This document shows, one piece after another, positions 1-5,251 of a stretch of DNA of 6,348 bases; the stretch's first letter is position 1; every line of letters begins with the position of its first letter. The stretch is from the NCBI GenBank assembly GCA_949127925.1, contig CASBQX010000228.1, positions 1-6,348 on the forward strand. Direction: 5' to 3'. Origin of the DNA: Synechococcales cyanobacterium PMM_0002 (GTDB lineage Bacteria > Cyanobacteriota > Cyanobacteriia > Elainellales > Elainellaceae). Below the pieces are notes generated by a model, which was not told where the DNA came from, did not search any database, and saw only the letters and a list, made by a program, of their open reading frames with translations. A program made the position numbers and the translations under genes.

Positions 1-56
1 CTCAAGATTTTGATCGAGATCTTGCTCAAGATTTTTCTCAAGATATTGATCGAGAT
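1..56 (-). repeat. In-frame short repeats inside folC
   Basis: A 20-bp unit (plus-strand CTCAAGAT[T/A]TTGATCGAGAT) occurs at 1-20 and again at 37-56 with one mismatch. A partial copy, CTCAAGATTTTT, sits between them at 25-36. The period is 36 bp (12 codons), so the frame is kept. It encodes an acidic, Leu/Gln/Glu/Asp-rich stretch (LDQYLEKNLEQDLDQNLE) just after the VDGAHNP motif. The array may continue past the window edge. Confidence 0.85.
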
Positions 57-1080
57 AGGCTCGTAGGGTGGCCGCCCCGGCTGGGTTGTGCGCCCCATCA
101 ACCAATAGCCGCTGGCCTTTCCAGTTGAGCCACTGCAAGCGCCCGCGCCACTGAGTTTTGGCAATCCCGGCGGCGATCGCCTCATCGGGAATCGCCCACC
201 CCTGCGCCCGCAATAGATGCAAGGCCGCGATCGCCACTGCCGAATTGGTCAATTGGTGCGCCCCCAGTAGCGGCAGCGGATATTTCAGGGCAACGGGCTG
301 GAGGGTGCTGGTCGATCGCTCGCCTGCCTGCATTTGCCAACCTCGGTACTCTGCCCAGCCCTCAGCAATTTCTACAGCGGGGCTAACCCAGACCGCAGGG
401 CAGTTTAGCTCCGCAATCCGCCGTTTCAAGACCGCTTCGGCTTCCGGGGGCTGGGGGGCGATCGCCACTGGACATGCGGGTTTCAAAATCCCCGCCTTCT
501 CCCCAGTAATTTCGCTCAGCGTTGACCCTAAGCGCTGCCAATGTTCGCGGCTGAGGGATGTGATCAGGCTGACTAAGGGGCGATCGCACACATTGGTCGC
601 ATCTAACCGTCCGCCCAGCCCCACCTCTACTACGGCTATATCGACCTGCTGCCGCGCAAAGTAGAGCCAAGCCGCCGCCGTAATCACCTCAAACTGAGTT
701 GGAGATGGATAGTCAGGGGCGATCGCAGCCACCACCTCTTGCAGCAAATCGTAGAGGACATCTGGCGCAATGTCCGCCCCATTCAGCCAGATGCGTTCGC
801 ACCAACTGACCAAATGCGGCGAGGTATAGCGCCCAACTCGATAGCCAGCCTGTTGCAGCACCGCCGCCAAATAGGCACAGACCGATCCCTTGCCGTTGCT
901 CCCAGCAACATGCAGCACCGCCACCCGCTCATGCGGATTGCCCAGCGCTGCCAGCAGGCGCACAATTCGCTCTAAGCCCAATTCCACACCAAAATGGGTA
1001 AAGCAGTTGAGCACAGCATCAATCGGAAATTCCCCAGCTGGCGCAATCGGCAGTGGGATATCGGCATCAAAGCTCGTCAT
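1..1080 (-). CDS. folC: Bifunctional folylpolyglutamate synthase / dihydrofolate synthase, C-terminus cut by window edge
   Basis: This Mur-ligase-family enzyme adds glutamate to dihydropteroate and/or reduced folates using ATP, in the cytoplasm. I translated 360 codons from ATG at 1080 with no stop before the left edge. The ATP-binding P-loop GSNGKGS lies at about residues 60-66. The family motif VEVGLGGRLDATN is at about 151-163, EKAGILKP at about 194-201, a GAHQLTNSAVAIAAL segment at about 273-287, and the C-terminal-domain marker VDGAHNP at about 327-333. FolC proteins are usually about 420 residues, so roughly 60 are missing beyond the window. The ATG at 1080 is preferred. An in-frame GTG at 1099-1101 would start almost at the predicted transcription start. 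No clear Shine-Dalgarno is visible. It lies 95 bp downstream of the DUF937 gene on the same strand. Residues 343-360 are an unusual repeat-encoded stretch (separate entry). Family assignment is firm; the split between DHFS and FPGS activity is not readable here. Confidence 0.95.
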   Translation of the reverse strand, partial: MTSFDADIPLPIAPAGEFPIDAVLNCFTHFGVELGLERIVRLLAALGNPHERVAVLHVAGSNGKGSVCAYLAAVLQQAGYRVGRYTSPHLVSWCERIWLNGADIAPDVLYDLLQEVVAAIAPDYPSPTQFEVITAAAWLYFARQQVDIAVVEVGLGGRLDATNVCDRPLVSLITSLSREHWQRLGSTLSEITGEKAGILKPACPVAIAPQPPEAEAVLKRRIAELNCPAVWVSPAVEIAEGWAEYRGWQMQAGERSTSTLQPVALKYPLPLLGAHQLTNSAVAIAALHLLRAQGWAIPDEAIAAGIAKTQWRGRLQWLNWKGQRLLVDGAHNPAGAATLRAYLDQYLEKNLEQDLDQNLE

Positions 1081-1109
1081 TGATGATGCAGGGTCAATCA
1101 CAATTGCCA

Positions 1110-1115
1110 ATTATA
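1110..1115 (-). promoter_or_regulatory. Putative -10 box of folC
   Basis: The minus strand reads TATAAT exactly, ending 29 bp before the folC ATG. A weak -35-like TTCATC lies 18 bp upstream. A start about 7 bp downstream gives a leader of roughly 20 nt, which supports ATG 1080. This is a consensus match only. The DUF937 gene has no visible terminator, so read-through into folC is also possible. Confidence 0.4.
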
Positions 1116-1121
1116 GTAGGT

Positions 1122-1144
1122 TGAACACCGGATGATGAACACCG
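1122..1144. repeat. Direct repeat TGAACACCG x2
   Basis: TGAACACCG occurs at 1122-1130 and 1136-1144, a period of 14 bp, in the 95-bp gap between the DUF937 gene and folC and just upstream of the folC -10 box. It could be an operator pair for folC or a chance duplication. Confidence 0.4.
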
Positions 1145-1175
1145 CCCACCGCTCAACCCCATCACGACTGCCGCT

Positions 1176-1721
1176 CTAACCTCTATTCTGTAAAAACTTC
1201 CCTGCCATCGCCAGCGTATCGGCCATATCCACATCGCCATCGCCGTCGGTGTCTAAAAATTTATTGAGCACCGAGTTCGACGGTGCGGCCCCTGCCGTTG
1301 CCGAAGCGCTCGATGTGGGTGCTCCTGTTTGCAGCAGTTTAAGCACAATCGGCACCACGGCAGGTAAAAGCGATCGCACCAGGCTAGGGTCTAGGCCCGT
1401 CCGTTGTGCCACCGTTTCTGCAATTTGCTGCTGCTTTTGCGGCGGAAACAATAGCTGCATCGCAATGGGATTTACTCCGGTGCCGGCAAACTGATTCACC
1501 AACGCTTCCACGCCCGCATTGCCGTCAGCAGCACGCTTCTCTTGCAGTGCCGTACGCACAAACCCACCGACGTTTGAGACCACGCCTTGCATGGCGTTGG
1601 CATCTACCCCTTGACCAGCCGATAACTGCTGCACAGCGCCCAGAATGCTGCCAAGTTGGCCAACGCTGGCCTGCTGTTGGGGGTTACTAATGGCTCCCAA
1701 AACCTGATCAAAAAGTCCCAT
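1176..1721 (-). CDS. DUF937 (YidB-like) protein with C-terminal EF-hand/dockerin-like calcium loop
   Basis: This 181-residue protein begins MGLFDQVLGAI, as YidB-type DUF937 proteins do. Its helical, Gln- and Ala-rich body matches that family: AMQLLFPPQKQQQIAETVAQRTGLDPSLVRSLLP covers about residues 86-119 and a hydrophobic LLPAVVPIVLKLL about 117-129. The family's function is unknown. An Ala/Ser/Thr-rich linker (about 132-148) leads to a C-terminal module, FLDTDGDGDVDMAD plus a short helix (about 155-178). Asp at loop positions 1, 3, 5, 7, 9 and 12 and Gly at 6 fit an EF-hand/dockerin-type Ca2+ loop. There is no signal peptide. The start at 1721 matches the conserved MGLFD, although no good Shine-Dalgarno precedes it. 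It lies 252 bp downstream of the BON gene, separated by that gene's terminator, and 95 bp before folC with no terminator between. The family call is good; the biological role is unknown. Confidence 0.85.
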   Translation of the reverse strand: MGLFDQVLGAISNPQQQASVGQLGSILGAVQQLSAGQGVDANAMQGVVSNVGGFVRTALQEKRAADGNAGVEALVNQFAGTGVNPIAMQLLFPPQKQQQIAETVAQRTGLDPSLVRSLLPAVVPIVLKLLQTGAPTSSASATAGAAPSNSVLNKFLDTDGDGDVDMADTLAMAGKFLQNRG

Positions 1722-1737
1722 AATTTCTGTAAAAGGG

Positions 1738-1776
1738 TGCTTGAACTTATTGCTTGAACTTACTGCTTGAACGTAT
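1738..1776 (-). repeat. Three tandem 13-bp repeats in the DUF937 gene leader
   Basis: The plus strand reads TGCTTGAACTTAT, TGCTTGAACTTAC and TGCTTGAACGTAT head to tail at 1738-1750, 1751-1763 and 1764-1776. They end 16 bp before the DUF937 start codon. On the transcribed strand the core is GTTCAAGCA. The third copy overlaps the proposed -10 box, so the repeats lie at the start of the message or form a downstream operator. The repeat is plain in the sequence; its role is unknown. Confidence 0.9.
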
Positions 1777-1782
1777 ATAGCA
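1774..1782 (-). promoter_or_regulatory. Putative extended -10 of the DUF937 gene
   Basis: The minus strand reads TGC-TATATA, an extended -10 form (TGn followed by a 4/6 match to TATAAT), about 53 bp upstream of the start codon. There is no good -35, which extended -10 promoters tolerate. A GATAAT a few bases upstream is an alternative. Confidence 0.35.
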
Positions 1783-1810
1783 ATTATCGATCTGGTGCAG
1801 TATAGATCGG

Positions 1811-1836
1811 AGGGCGAACTGCCGTATCGCCCCTAC
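1811..1836. repeat. REP-like palindrome with GGGCGA / TCGCCC arms
   Basis: GGGCGA (1812-1817) and TCGCCC (1827-1832) are inverted around a 9-nt loop and followed by CTAC. The arms resemble the GTAGGGGCGA...TCGCCCCTAC palindromes that I recall scattered between genes in many filamentous cyanobacteria. Here the left arm is slightly degenerate. No T-run follows, so it is unlikely to be a terminator. The family assignment is from memory. Confidence 0.45.
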
Positions 1837-1908
1837 TCTGATGCATTTCACTAGCATGAGAATCACTATAAGTGAACGTGACCCAAGTCGCCTTGATGGT
1901 CAAGCTGT

Positions 1909-1950
1909 GATTCAAAACTGGGGCTGGATACCGACTGCAACCAGCCCCAG
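1909..1950 (-). terminator. Rho-independent terminator of the BON-domain gene
   Basis: A perfect 10-bp stem, CTGGGGCTGG (1918-1927) with CCAGCCCCAG (1941-1950), closes a 13-nt loop. Read on the minus strand it is followed by TTTTGAATC. It lies about 24 bp after the stop codon of the BON gene. It separates that gene from the DUF937 gene. Confidence 0.75.
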
Positions 1951-1973
1951 ACGCATCAACTCAGCGCCTGACT

Positions 1974-2327
1974 CTAGCCGATTGTGACCTGGCTGGAATC
2001 AACTTCGGTAGCGCCGCTGACACCACCGGCGATCGCCACGGCTTTCTTCAGATAGTCATCGCTTGGGACTTTACCCTTGAGTACGACCTTGCTGCTCAAC
2101 TGAGCCACCCACAGGGTACCCACATCATCTAGCAGGGGATCTTTATCGAAGGCCAGCGCTACCCGCTTAGCCAACCCGCTGTCATCAAACTCACCATCTA
2201 GACCTGCCTTTTCAGGGGGAACGCCGGCGGCAGCAGGGGCAGCAGGGGCACCAGCAGTAGTTGTAGGGGCAGCAGCAGTAGTTGCAGGCTTCTTATTTCC
2301 GGGGAAAAGTCTATCAAACCAACCCAT
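1974..2327 (-). CDS. BON-domain protein with Ala/Thr/Pro linker
   Basis: This 117-residue protein has three parts. Residues 1-10 (MGWFDRLFPG) form a short aromatic N-terminus. Residues 11-42 are a low-complexity Ala/Thr/Pro/Gly linker. Residues about 50-117 form one BON domain: GLAKRVALAFDKDPLL, then VAQLSSKVVLKGKVPSDDYLKKAVAIAGGVSGATEV. It shows the typical strand-Gly (VVLKGKV) and the 'A..I.GGV.G...V' ending. BON domains (OsmY-type) are thought to bind phospholipid surfaces or other cell-envelope partners. No signal peptide or lipobox is visible, so it is probably cytoplasmic or peripheral to membrane. GGAG at 2338-2341 (minus strand) sits 10 nt before the ATG and supports the start. It is divergent from psaC and ends in its own terminator. 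Its N-terminus resembles the neighbouring DUF937 protein (MGLFD). The exact role is unknown. Confidence 0.85.
   Translation of the reverse strand: MGWFDRLFPGNKKPATTAAAPTTTAGAPAAPAAAGVPPEKAGLDGEFDDSGLAKRVALAFDKDPLLDDVGTLWVAQLSSKVVLKGKVPSDDYLKKAVAIAGGVSGATEVDSSQVTIG
2253..2284 (-). repeat. 21-bp-period repeat in the BON protein linker
   Basis: AGCAGTAGTTG occurs at 2253-2263 and 2274-2284, a period of 21 bp (7 codons), within GCA/GGGGCA-rich DNA that encodes the Ala/Thr linker. The linker looks as if it grew by in-frame slippage or duplication. Confidence 0.6.
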
Positions 2328-2378
2328 GGCTATATCTCTCCAAAATTGAATACGTGACGGTCTGTTCTCTACTGTCTA

Positions 2379-2400
2379 GGGATGTCGCTTACAACATCCC
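2379..2400 (-). promoter_or_regulatory. Inverted repeat at the predicted mRNA 5' end of the BON gene
   Basis: GGGATGT (2379-2385) and ACATCCC (2394-2400) form a 7-bp stem with an 8-nt loop. A weak minus-strand -10 (TATTCT, 2405-2410) places the transcription start at about 2398. The hairpin would then be at the very 5' end of the message, or the palindrome could be an operator. Promoter support is weak. Confidence 0.4.
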
Positions 2401-2580
2401 AGATAGAATATTGTCATGTGTTGCGATATTTTACATCTACCTCAAGTGAATTCTAATGATCTTCAAAGAGTTCTACTTTAAATGGCCGATTTACGTTCCG
2501 GTAAGGCAAACAGCCAACGGTCAGATATTACGTTGTTTAAAGTTTTTTGAGGTTTTGCCGATCGGGTAAAACCCCTGCTG

Positions 2581-2586
2581 TACAAT
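2581..2586 (+). promoter_or_regulatory. Candidate psaC -10 box
   Basis: TACAAT matches five of six positions of TATAAT. The best -35-like word, TTGCCG at 2555-2560, is 20 bp away, longer than ideal. A small GGGT-AAA-ACCC palindrome (2564-2574) lies in the spacer and might be an operator. If real, the psaC leader would be about 180 nt and include the 10-bp triple repeat. Confidence 0.35.
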
Positions 2587-2659
2587 AGATTCGAGTTGGA
2601 AAAGGTTGTGGCTCGGTCAATTCCAGGGACTCAGCGATTAATGAATCCTGCTTTAGTGT

Positions 2660-2692
2660 AGTGTTCGGCTATAGTGTTCGGCAGTGTTCGGC
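2660..2692 (+). repeat. Triple direct repeat AGTGTTCGGC upstream of psaC
   Basis: Identical AGTGTTCGGC copies occur at 2660-2669, 2673-2682 and 2683-2692. The first two are 13 bp apart and the last two are directly adjacent (10 bp). The last copy runs into a HIP1 octamer. The set ends 79 bp before the psaC start codon. Confidence 0.9.
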
Positions 2693-2771
2693 GATCGCCC
2701 CTTTGATCTAAAGACCGATAATATTACGCCGTTAGACCCCATCGCACTGATCGTTTGGAGCCTCTATATCC

Positions 2772-3017
2772 ATGTCTCACGCAGTCAAAATTTACGATAC
2801 TTGCATTGGGTGCACTCAATGCGTTCGAGCTTGTCCCACGGACGTTCTGGAAATGGTTCCTTGGGACGGCTGCAAGGCTGGTCAAATTGCTTCGTCTCCC
2901 CGTACTGAAGACTGCGTTGGCTGTAAGCGCTGCGAAACCGCTTGCCCCACCGACTTCTTGAGTATTCGCGTCTACCTGGGCGCAGAGACAACCCGCAGCA
3001 TGGGCCTGGCGTACTAA
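2772..3017 (+). CDS. psaC: Photosystem I iron-sulfur centre subunit PsaC
   Basis: PsaC is the stromal/cytoplasmic-side subunit of photosystem I that carries the terminal [4Fe-4S] clusters FA and FB and passes electrons to ferredoxin or flavodoxin. The 81-residue product has the standard length. It carries two CxxCxxCxxxCP motifs: Cys11, 14, 17, 21 (followed by Pro22) and Cys48, 51, 54, 58 (followed by Pro59). The ending RVYLGAETTRSMGLAY is the conserved C-terminus that docks on PsaA/PsaB. The start is fixed by the conserved MSHAVKIYDTCIGC and by GGAG at 2757-2760, 11 nt upstream. It is a single gene with a strong terminator 59 bp after the stop codon. No substitutions at key residues are visible. 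Confidence 0.99.
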   Translation: MSHAVKIYDTCIGCTQCVRACPTDVLEMVPWDGCKAGQIASSPRTEDCVGCKRCETACPTDFLSIRVYLGAETTRSMGLAY

Positions 3018-3021
3018 GCCT

Positions 3022-3046
3022 GGTTAGCCAAGCTCTGGGTTAGCCA
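3022..3046. repeat. Direct repeat GGTTAGCCA x2 after psaC
   Basis: GGTTAGCCA occurs at 3022-3030 and 3038-3046, a period of 16 bp, between the psaC stop codon and its terminator. Function unknown; it may be chance. Confidence 0.4.
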
Positions 3047-3075
3047 TCATTCATCAGTTGAAATTTAACTGTGCC

Positions 3076-3100
3076 AGGGGAGACTAGTCTCCCCTTTTTT
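3076..3100 (+). terminator. Rho-independent terminator of psaC
   Basis: An 8-bp perfect stem, AGGGGAGA (3076-3083) with TCTCCCCT (3088-3095), closes a CTAG tetraloop. It runs straight into six T residues (3095-3100). This is a textbook intrinsic terminator that separates psaC from glmS. Confidence 0.93.
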
Positions 3101-3207
3101 CATGCCTCTGGTTGCTGTGTGCCGCATCCCTTGCTCCAGCAATGGTTCCAGGTCGAGTCCTTGGCTTCAGTTGCCTTGCAACACAGCCAGACAGCGTGTT
3201 TTCTCCT

Positions 3208-3225
3208 AGGATGAGTTAGTATCCT
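3208..3225 (+). promoter_or_regulatory. Possible glmS promoter element with small palindrome
   Basis: AGGAT (3208-3212) and ATCCT (3221-3225) are inverted around an 8-nt loop that contains part of a TAGTAT word (3217-3222), a possible -10 box. No good -35 is visible. A promoter somewhere between 3101 and 3263 is expected because psaC ends in a strong terminator, but its exact site is uncertain. Confidence 0.25.
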
Positions 3226-3263
3226 CAGATGACGTTGGACACTACTACTGTTGCTCGTGGATT

Positions 3264-3269
3264 AAGGAG
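3264..3269 (+). promoter_or_regulatory. Strong Shine-Dalgarno of glmS
   Basis: AAGGAG lies 6 nt before the glmS ATG and fixes that start. It is the strongest ribosome binding site in the window. Confidence 0.85.
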
Positions 3270-3275
3270 ACGCTC

Positions 3276-5171
3276 ATGTGTGGAATTGTTGGCTATATCG
3301 GTACCCAGGCTGCCAGTGAAATCTTGTTGGGCGGATTACGCAAACTGGAATACCGGGGCTATGACTCTGCTGGCATTGCTACCCTTTGGGACGACGAAAT
3401 TCACTGTGTGCGCGCCAAGGGCAAGTTGCAGAATTTGCAAGACAAACTAGAGGGGCTAGAGAATCCGGCTCAAGTTGGCATTGGTCACACCCGCTGGGCG
3501 ACCCACGGCAAACCCGAAGAATACAATGCTCATCCGCACATGGACACGGCACGGCGGCTGGCTGTGGTGCAAAATGGCATCATCGAAAACTACCGAGATT
3601 TGCGCGAAACCTTGAAGGCCAACGGCCATGAGTTTCGCTCTGATACCGATACAGAAGTAGTGCCGCACCTGATTGCTGACTATTTGAAGCAGTTGCAGAG
3701 TGCCGCCACGCCACATCCGACGCCCTTTATGGAAGCCGTTCGCCGTGCCGTGAATGACCTCAAAGGAGCCTTTGCGCTGGCGATTATTTCAGCCGATTAC
3801 CCAGATGAGTTAATTGCAGTGCGGCAGCAGGCTCCGCTGTCGATTGGCTTTGGCCAGGGCGAGTTCTTTTGTGCGTCTGATACTCCGGCGCTGGTTGCTC
3901 ACACGCGCGCCGTGCTGACGCTAGAGAATGGCGAAATTGCTCGACTGACGACCCTCGGCGTTGAGGTCTATAACTTTGGGGGCGATCGCCTGCGCAAAAC
4001 GCCGCGCACCCTCAACTGGAACCCGATTCTGGTAGAAAAGCAGGGTTTCAAGCACTTCATGCTAAAGGAGATCTACGAACAGCCGGGAGTGGTGCGGGCT
4101 GGACTAGAAGCCTATTTAGATAGCGATTGGACGGCCAAATCTACTACCTCACCCGTCAACCTCGGCTTGCCCGATCGCTTTTATGACGACCTAGAGCAAG
4201 TGCAAATCGTCGCCTGTGGCACCAGCTGGCACGCCGGATTAGTCGGCAAATATCTGCTCGAACAGTTGGCAGACCTGCCCACCCAAGTGCAATACGCCTC
4301 AGAATTTCGCTATGCGCCATCGCCCCTAACGCCCCACACCCTCACCATTGGCGTCACCCAGTCTGGCGAAACTGCCGACACGCTATCGGCACTTGATATG
4401 GAACAGCGCCGTCGGGCAGAAATCGGCGGCAAATTTGCCCCCAAACTGCTGGGCATTACCAACCGCATGGACAGCACCCTCAGCAACCTAGTGGATCATT
4501 TAATTAACACCCACGCTGGGATTGAAATTGGCGTCGCGGCTACCAAAACCTTCTCGGCTCAATTAGTGGCATTCTACTGCTTAGCAATCGATTTAGCCTA
4601 TCGGCGTAAAACGGTCTCACCCGAACGCTTAGAAGAAATTATTACCGAACTGCGGCTACTGCCGGCCCAGATTGAATCGATTTTGGAAGTACAAGAACGC
4701 TACGTTGAACAACTCGCCCACGACTTTACCGAAACGCAAGATTTCATCTTTTTAGGTCGGGGCATCAATTTCCCGATCGCCCTCGAAGGGGCACTGAAAC
4801 TCAAGGAAATCAGCTACATCCACGCCGAAGGCTATCCCGCTGGCGAAATGAAACATGGGCCGATCGCTTTGCTGGATGAGAAGGTGCCCGTGGTGGCGAT
4901 CGCCATGCCCGGTATGGTCTACGAAAAGGTGCTCTCGAATGCGCAGGAAGCCAAAGCCCGCGATGCGCGCCTCATTGGCGTTACACCCATGGGCGATGCC
5001 GAAGCGGCAGAAGTGTTTGACGACCTGCTGCCCGTGCCTGCGGTCGAGGAACTGCTGTCGCCTCTGCTGACGGTCATTCCGCTGCAATTTCTCGCCTATC
5101 ACATTGCGGCGCGGCGCGGGTTGGATGTAGACCAGCCCAGAAATTTAGCGAAGTCTGTCACGGTTGAGTAA
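3276..5171 (+). CDS. glmS: Glutamine--fructose-6-phosphate aminotransferase (isomerizing)
   Basis: GlmS converts fructose-6-phosphate and glutamine to glucosamine-6-phosphate, the first step towards UDP-GlcNAc for peptidoglycan and envelope sugars, in the cytoplasm. The complete 631-residue product is near the family's usual size. Residues 1 to about 235 are the class-II glutaminase domain: nucleophile Cys2 in MCGIVGYIG, TRWATHG at 72-78 and NGIIENY at 100-106. Two SIS sugar-isomerase domains follow. The first has CGTS (about 314-317) and TQSGET (about 361-366). The second has LGRGINFPIALEGALKLKE and then EGYPAGEMKHGP (about 519-530). The C-terminus PRNLAKSVTVE carries the sugar-binding Lys626. 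Gln99 stands where E. coli GlmS has His (VVHNG), which I believe is common in cyanobacteria. Cys2 must follow the initiator Met, so the start is certain. It converges on ccmK with a shared terminator. No glmS ribozyme is seen upstream. Confidence 0.98.
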   Translation: MCGIVGYIGTQAASEILLGGLRKLEYRGYDSAGIATLWDDEIHCVRAKGKLQNLQDKLEGLENPAQVGIGHTRWATHGKPEEYNAHPHMDTARRLAVVQNGIIENYRDLRETLKANGHEFRSDTDTEVVPHLIADYLKQLQSAATPHPTPFMEAVRRAVNDLKGAFALAIISADYPDELIAVRQQAPLSIGFGQGEFFCASDTPALVAHTRAVLTLENGEIARLTTLGVEVYNFGGDRLRKTPRTLNWNPILVEKQGFKHFMLKEIYEQPGVVRAGLEAYLDSDWTAKSTTSPVNLGLPDRFYDDLEQVQIVACGTSWHAGLVGKYLLEQLADLPTQVQYASEFRYAPSPLTPHTLTIGVTQSGETADTLSALDMEQRRRAEIGGKFAPKLLGITNRMDSTLSNLVDHLINTHAGIEIGVAATKTFSAQLVAFYCLAIDLAYRRKTVSPERLEEIITELRLLPAQIESILEVQERYVEQLAHDFTETQDFIFLGRGINFPIALEGALKLKEISYIHAEGYPAGEMKHGPIALLDEKVPVVAIAMPGMVYEKVLSNAQEAKARDARLIGVTPMGDAEAAEVFDDLLPVPAVEELLSPLLTVIPLQFLAYHIAARRGLDVDQPRNLAKSVTVE

Positions 5172-5203
5172 ATTAACTGTCAGCGAAGTCTACCTTATCT
5201 AAA

Positions 5204-5240
5204 GGAAAGAGTGCGGCGCTTTGTGCCGCACTCTTTTCTT
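5204..5240. terminator. Bidirectional terminator between glmS and ccmK
   Basis: A perfect 12-bp stem, AAAGAGTGCGGC (5206-5217) with GCCGCACTCTTT (5225-5236), closes a 7-nt loop. On the plus strand it ends in TTTTCTT, on the minus strand in CTTTCCTTT. It lies in the 80-bp gap between convergent genes, so it can end both transcripts. Confidence 0.9.
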
Positions 5241-5251
5241 GAAGTGGAGTT

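Larger units (their letters stand above)
2328..2771. other. Divergent intergenic region between the BON gene and psaC
   Basis: No credible gene lies in these 444 bp. A frame starting at 2684 overlaps psaC out of frame and has no recognisable features. The left part holds the BON leader and its inverted repeat. The middle is AT-rich, with TTACGTT at 2491-2497 and again at 2528-2534. The right part holds a possible psaC -10 at 2581, three copies of a 10-bp repeat at 2660-2692, and one HIP1 site at 2691-2698. The long psaC leader and repeats suggest regulatory DNA. Confidence 0.7.
173..4903. repeat. HIP1 octamers GCGATCGC, ten copies
   Basis: Perfect GCGATCGC copies start at 173, 227, 458, 580, 719, 1370, 2029, 2691, 3982 and 4896. 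About 0.1 would be expected by chance in this length. HIP1 is a known over-represented palindrome of many cyanobacterial genomes. Five copies lie in folC; none lies to the right of 4903. Confidence 0.95.

Noticed and set aside
158..670. Long open frames on the plus strand (158-664) and in a second minus frame (383-670)
   Set aside because: They overlap folC, whose minus frame carries all family motifs; the other products show no recognisable domain and arise from the GC-rich codon pattern.
1249..1690. Plus-strand frames opposite the DUF937 gene
   Set aside because: No recognisable protein features; they are antisense shadows of a clear DUF937/EF-loop protein.
1738..1776. CRISPR array
   Set aside because: The three 13-bp units are contiguous with no spacers, and no cas genes are present.
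2684..2961. Frames overlapping psaC in other phases, including one starting at 2684 inside the triple repeat
   Set aside because: They overlap a perfectly conserved psaC and encode nothing recognisable.
3018..3275. glmS ribozyme upstream of glmS
   Set aside because: The self-cleaving glmS ribozyme is known from Gram-positive bacteria; the 258-bp gap shows only small hairpins and no recognisable ribozyme core, though I cannot run a covariance search.
4752..5102. 116-codon minus-strand frame within glmS
   Set aside because: It is antisense to the conserved second SIS domain and shows no domain of its own.
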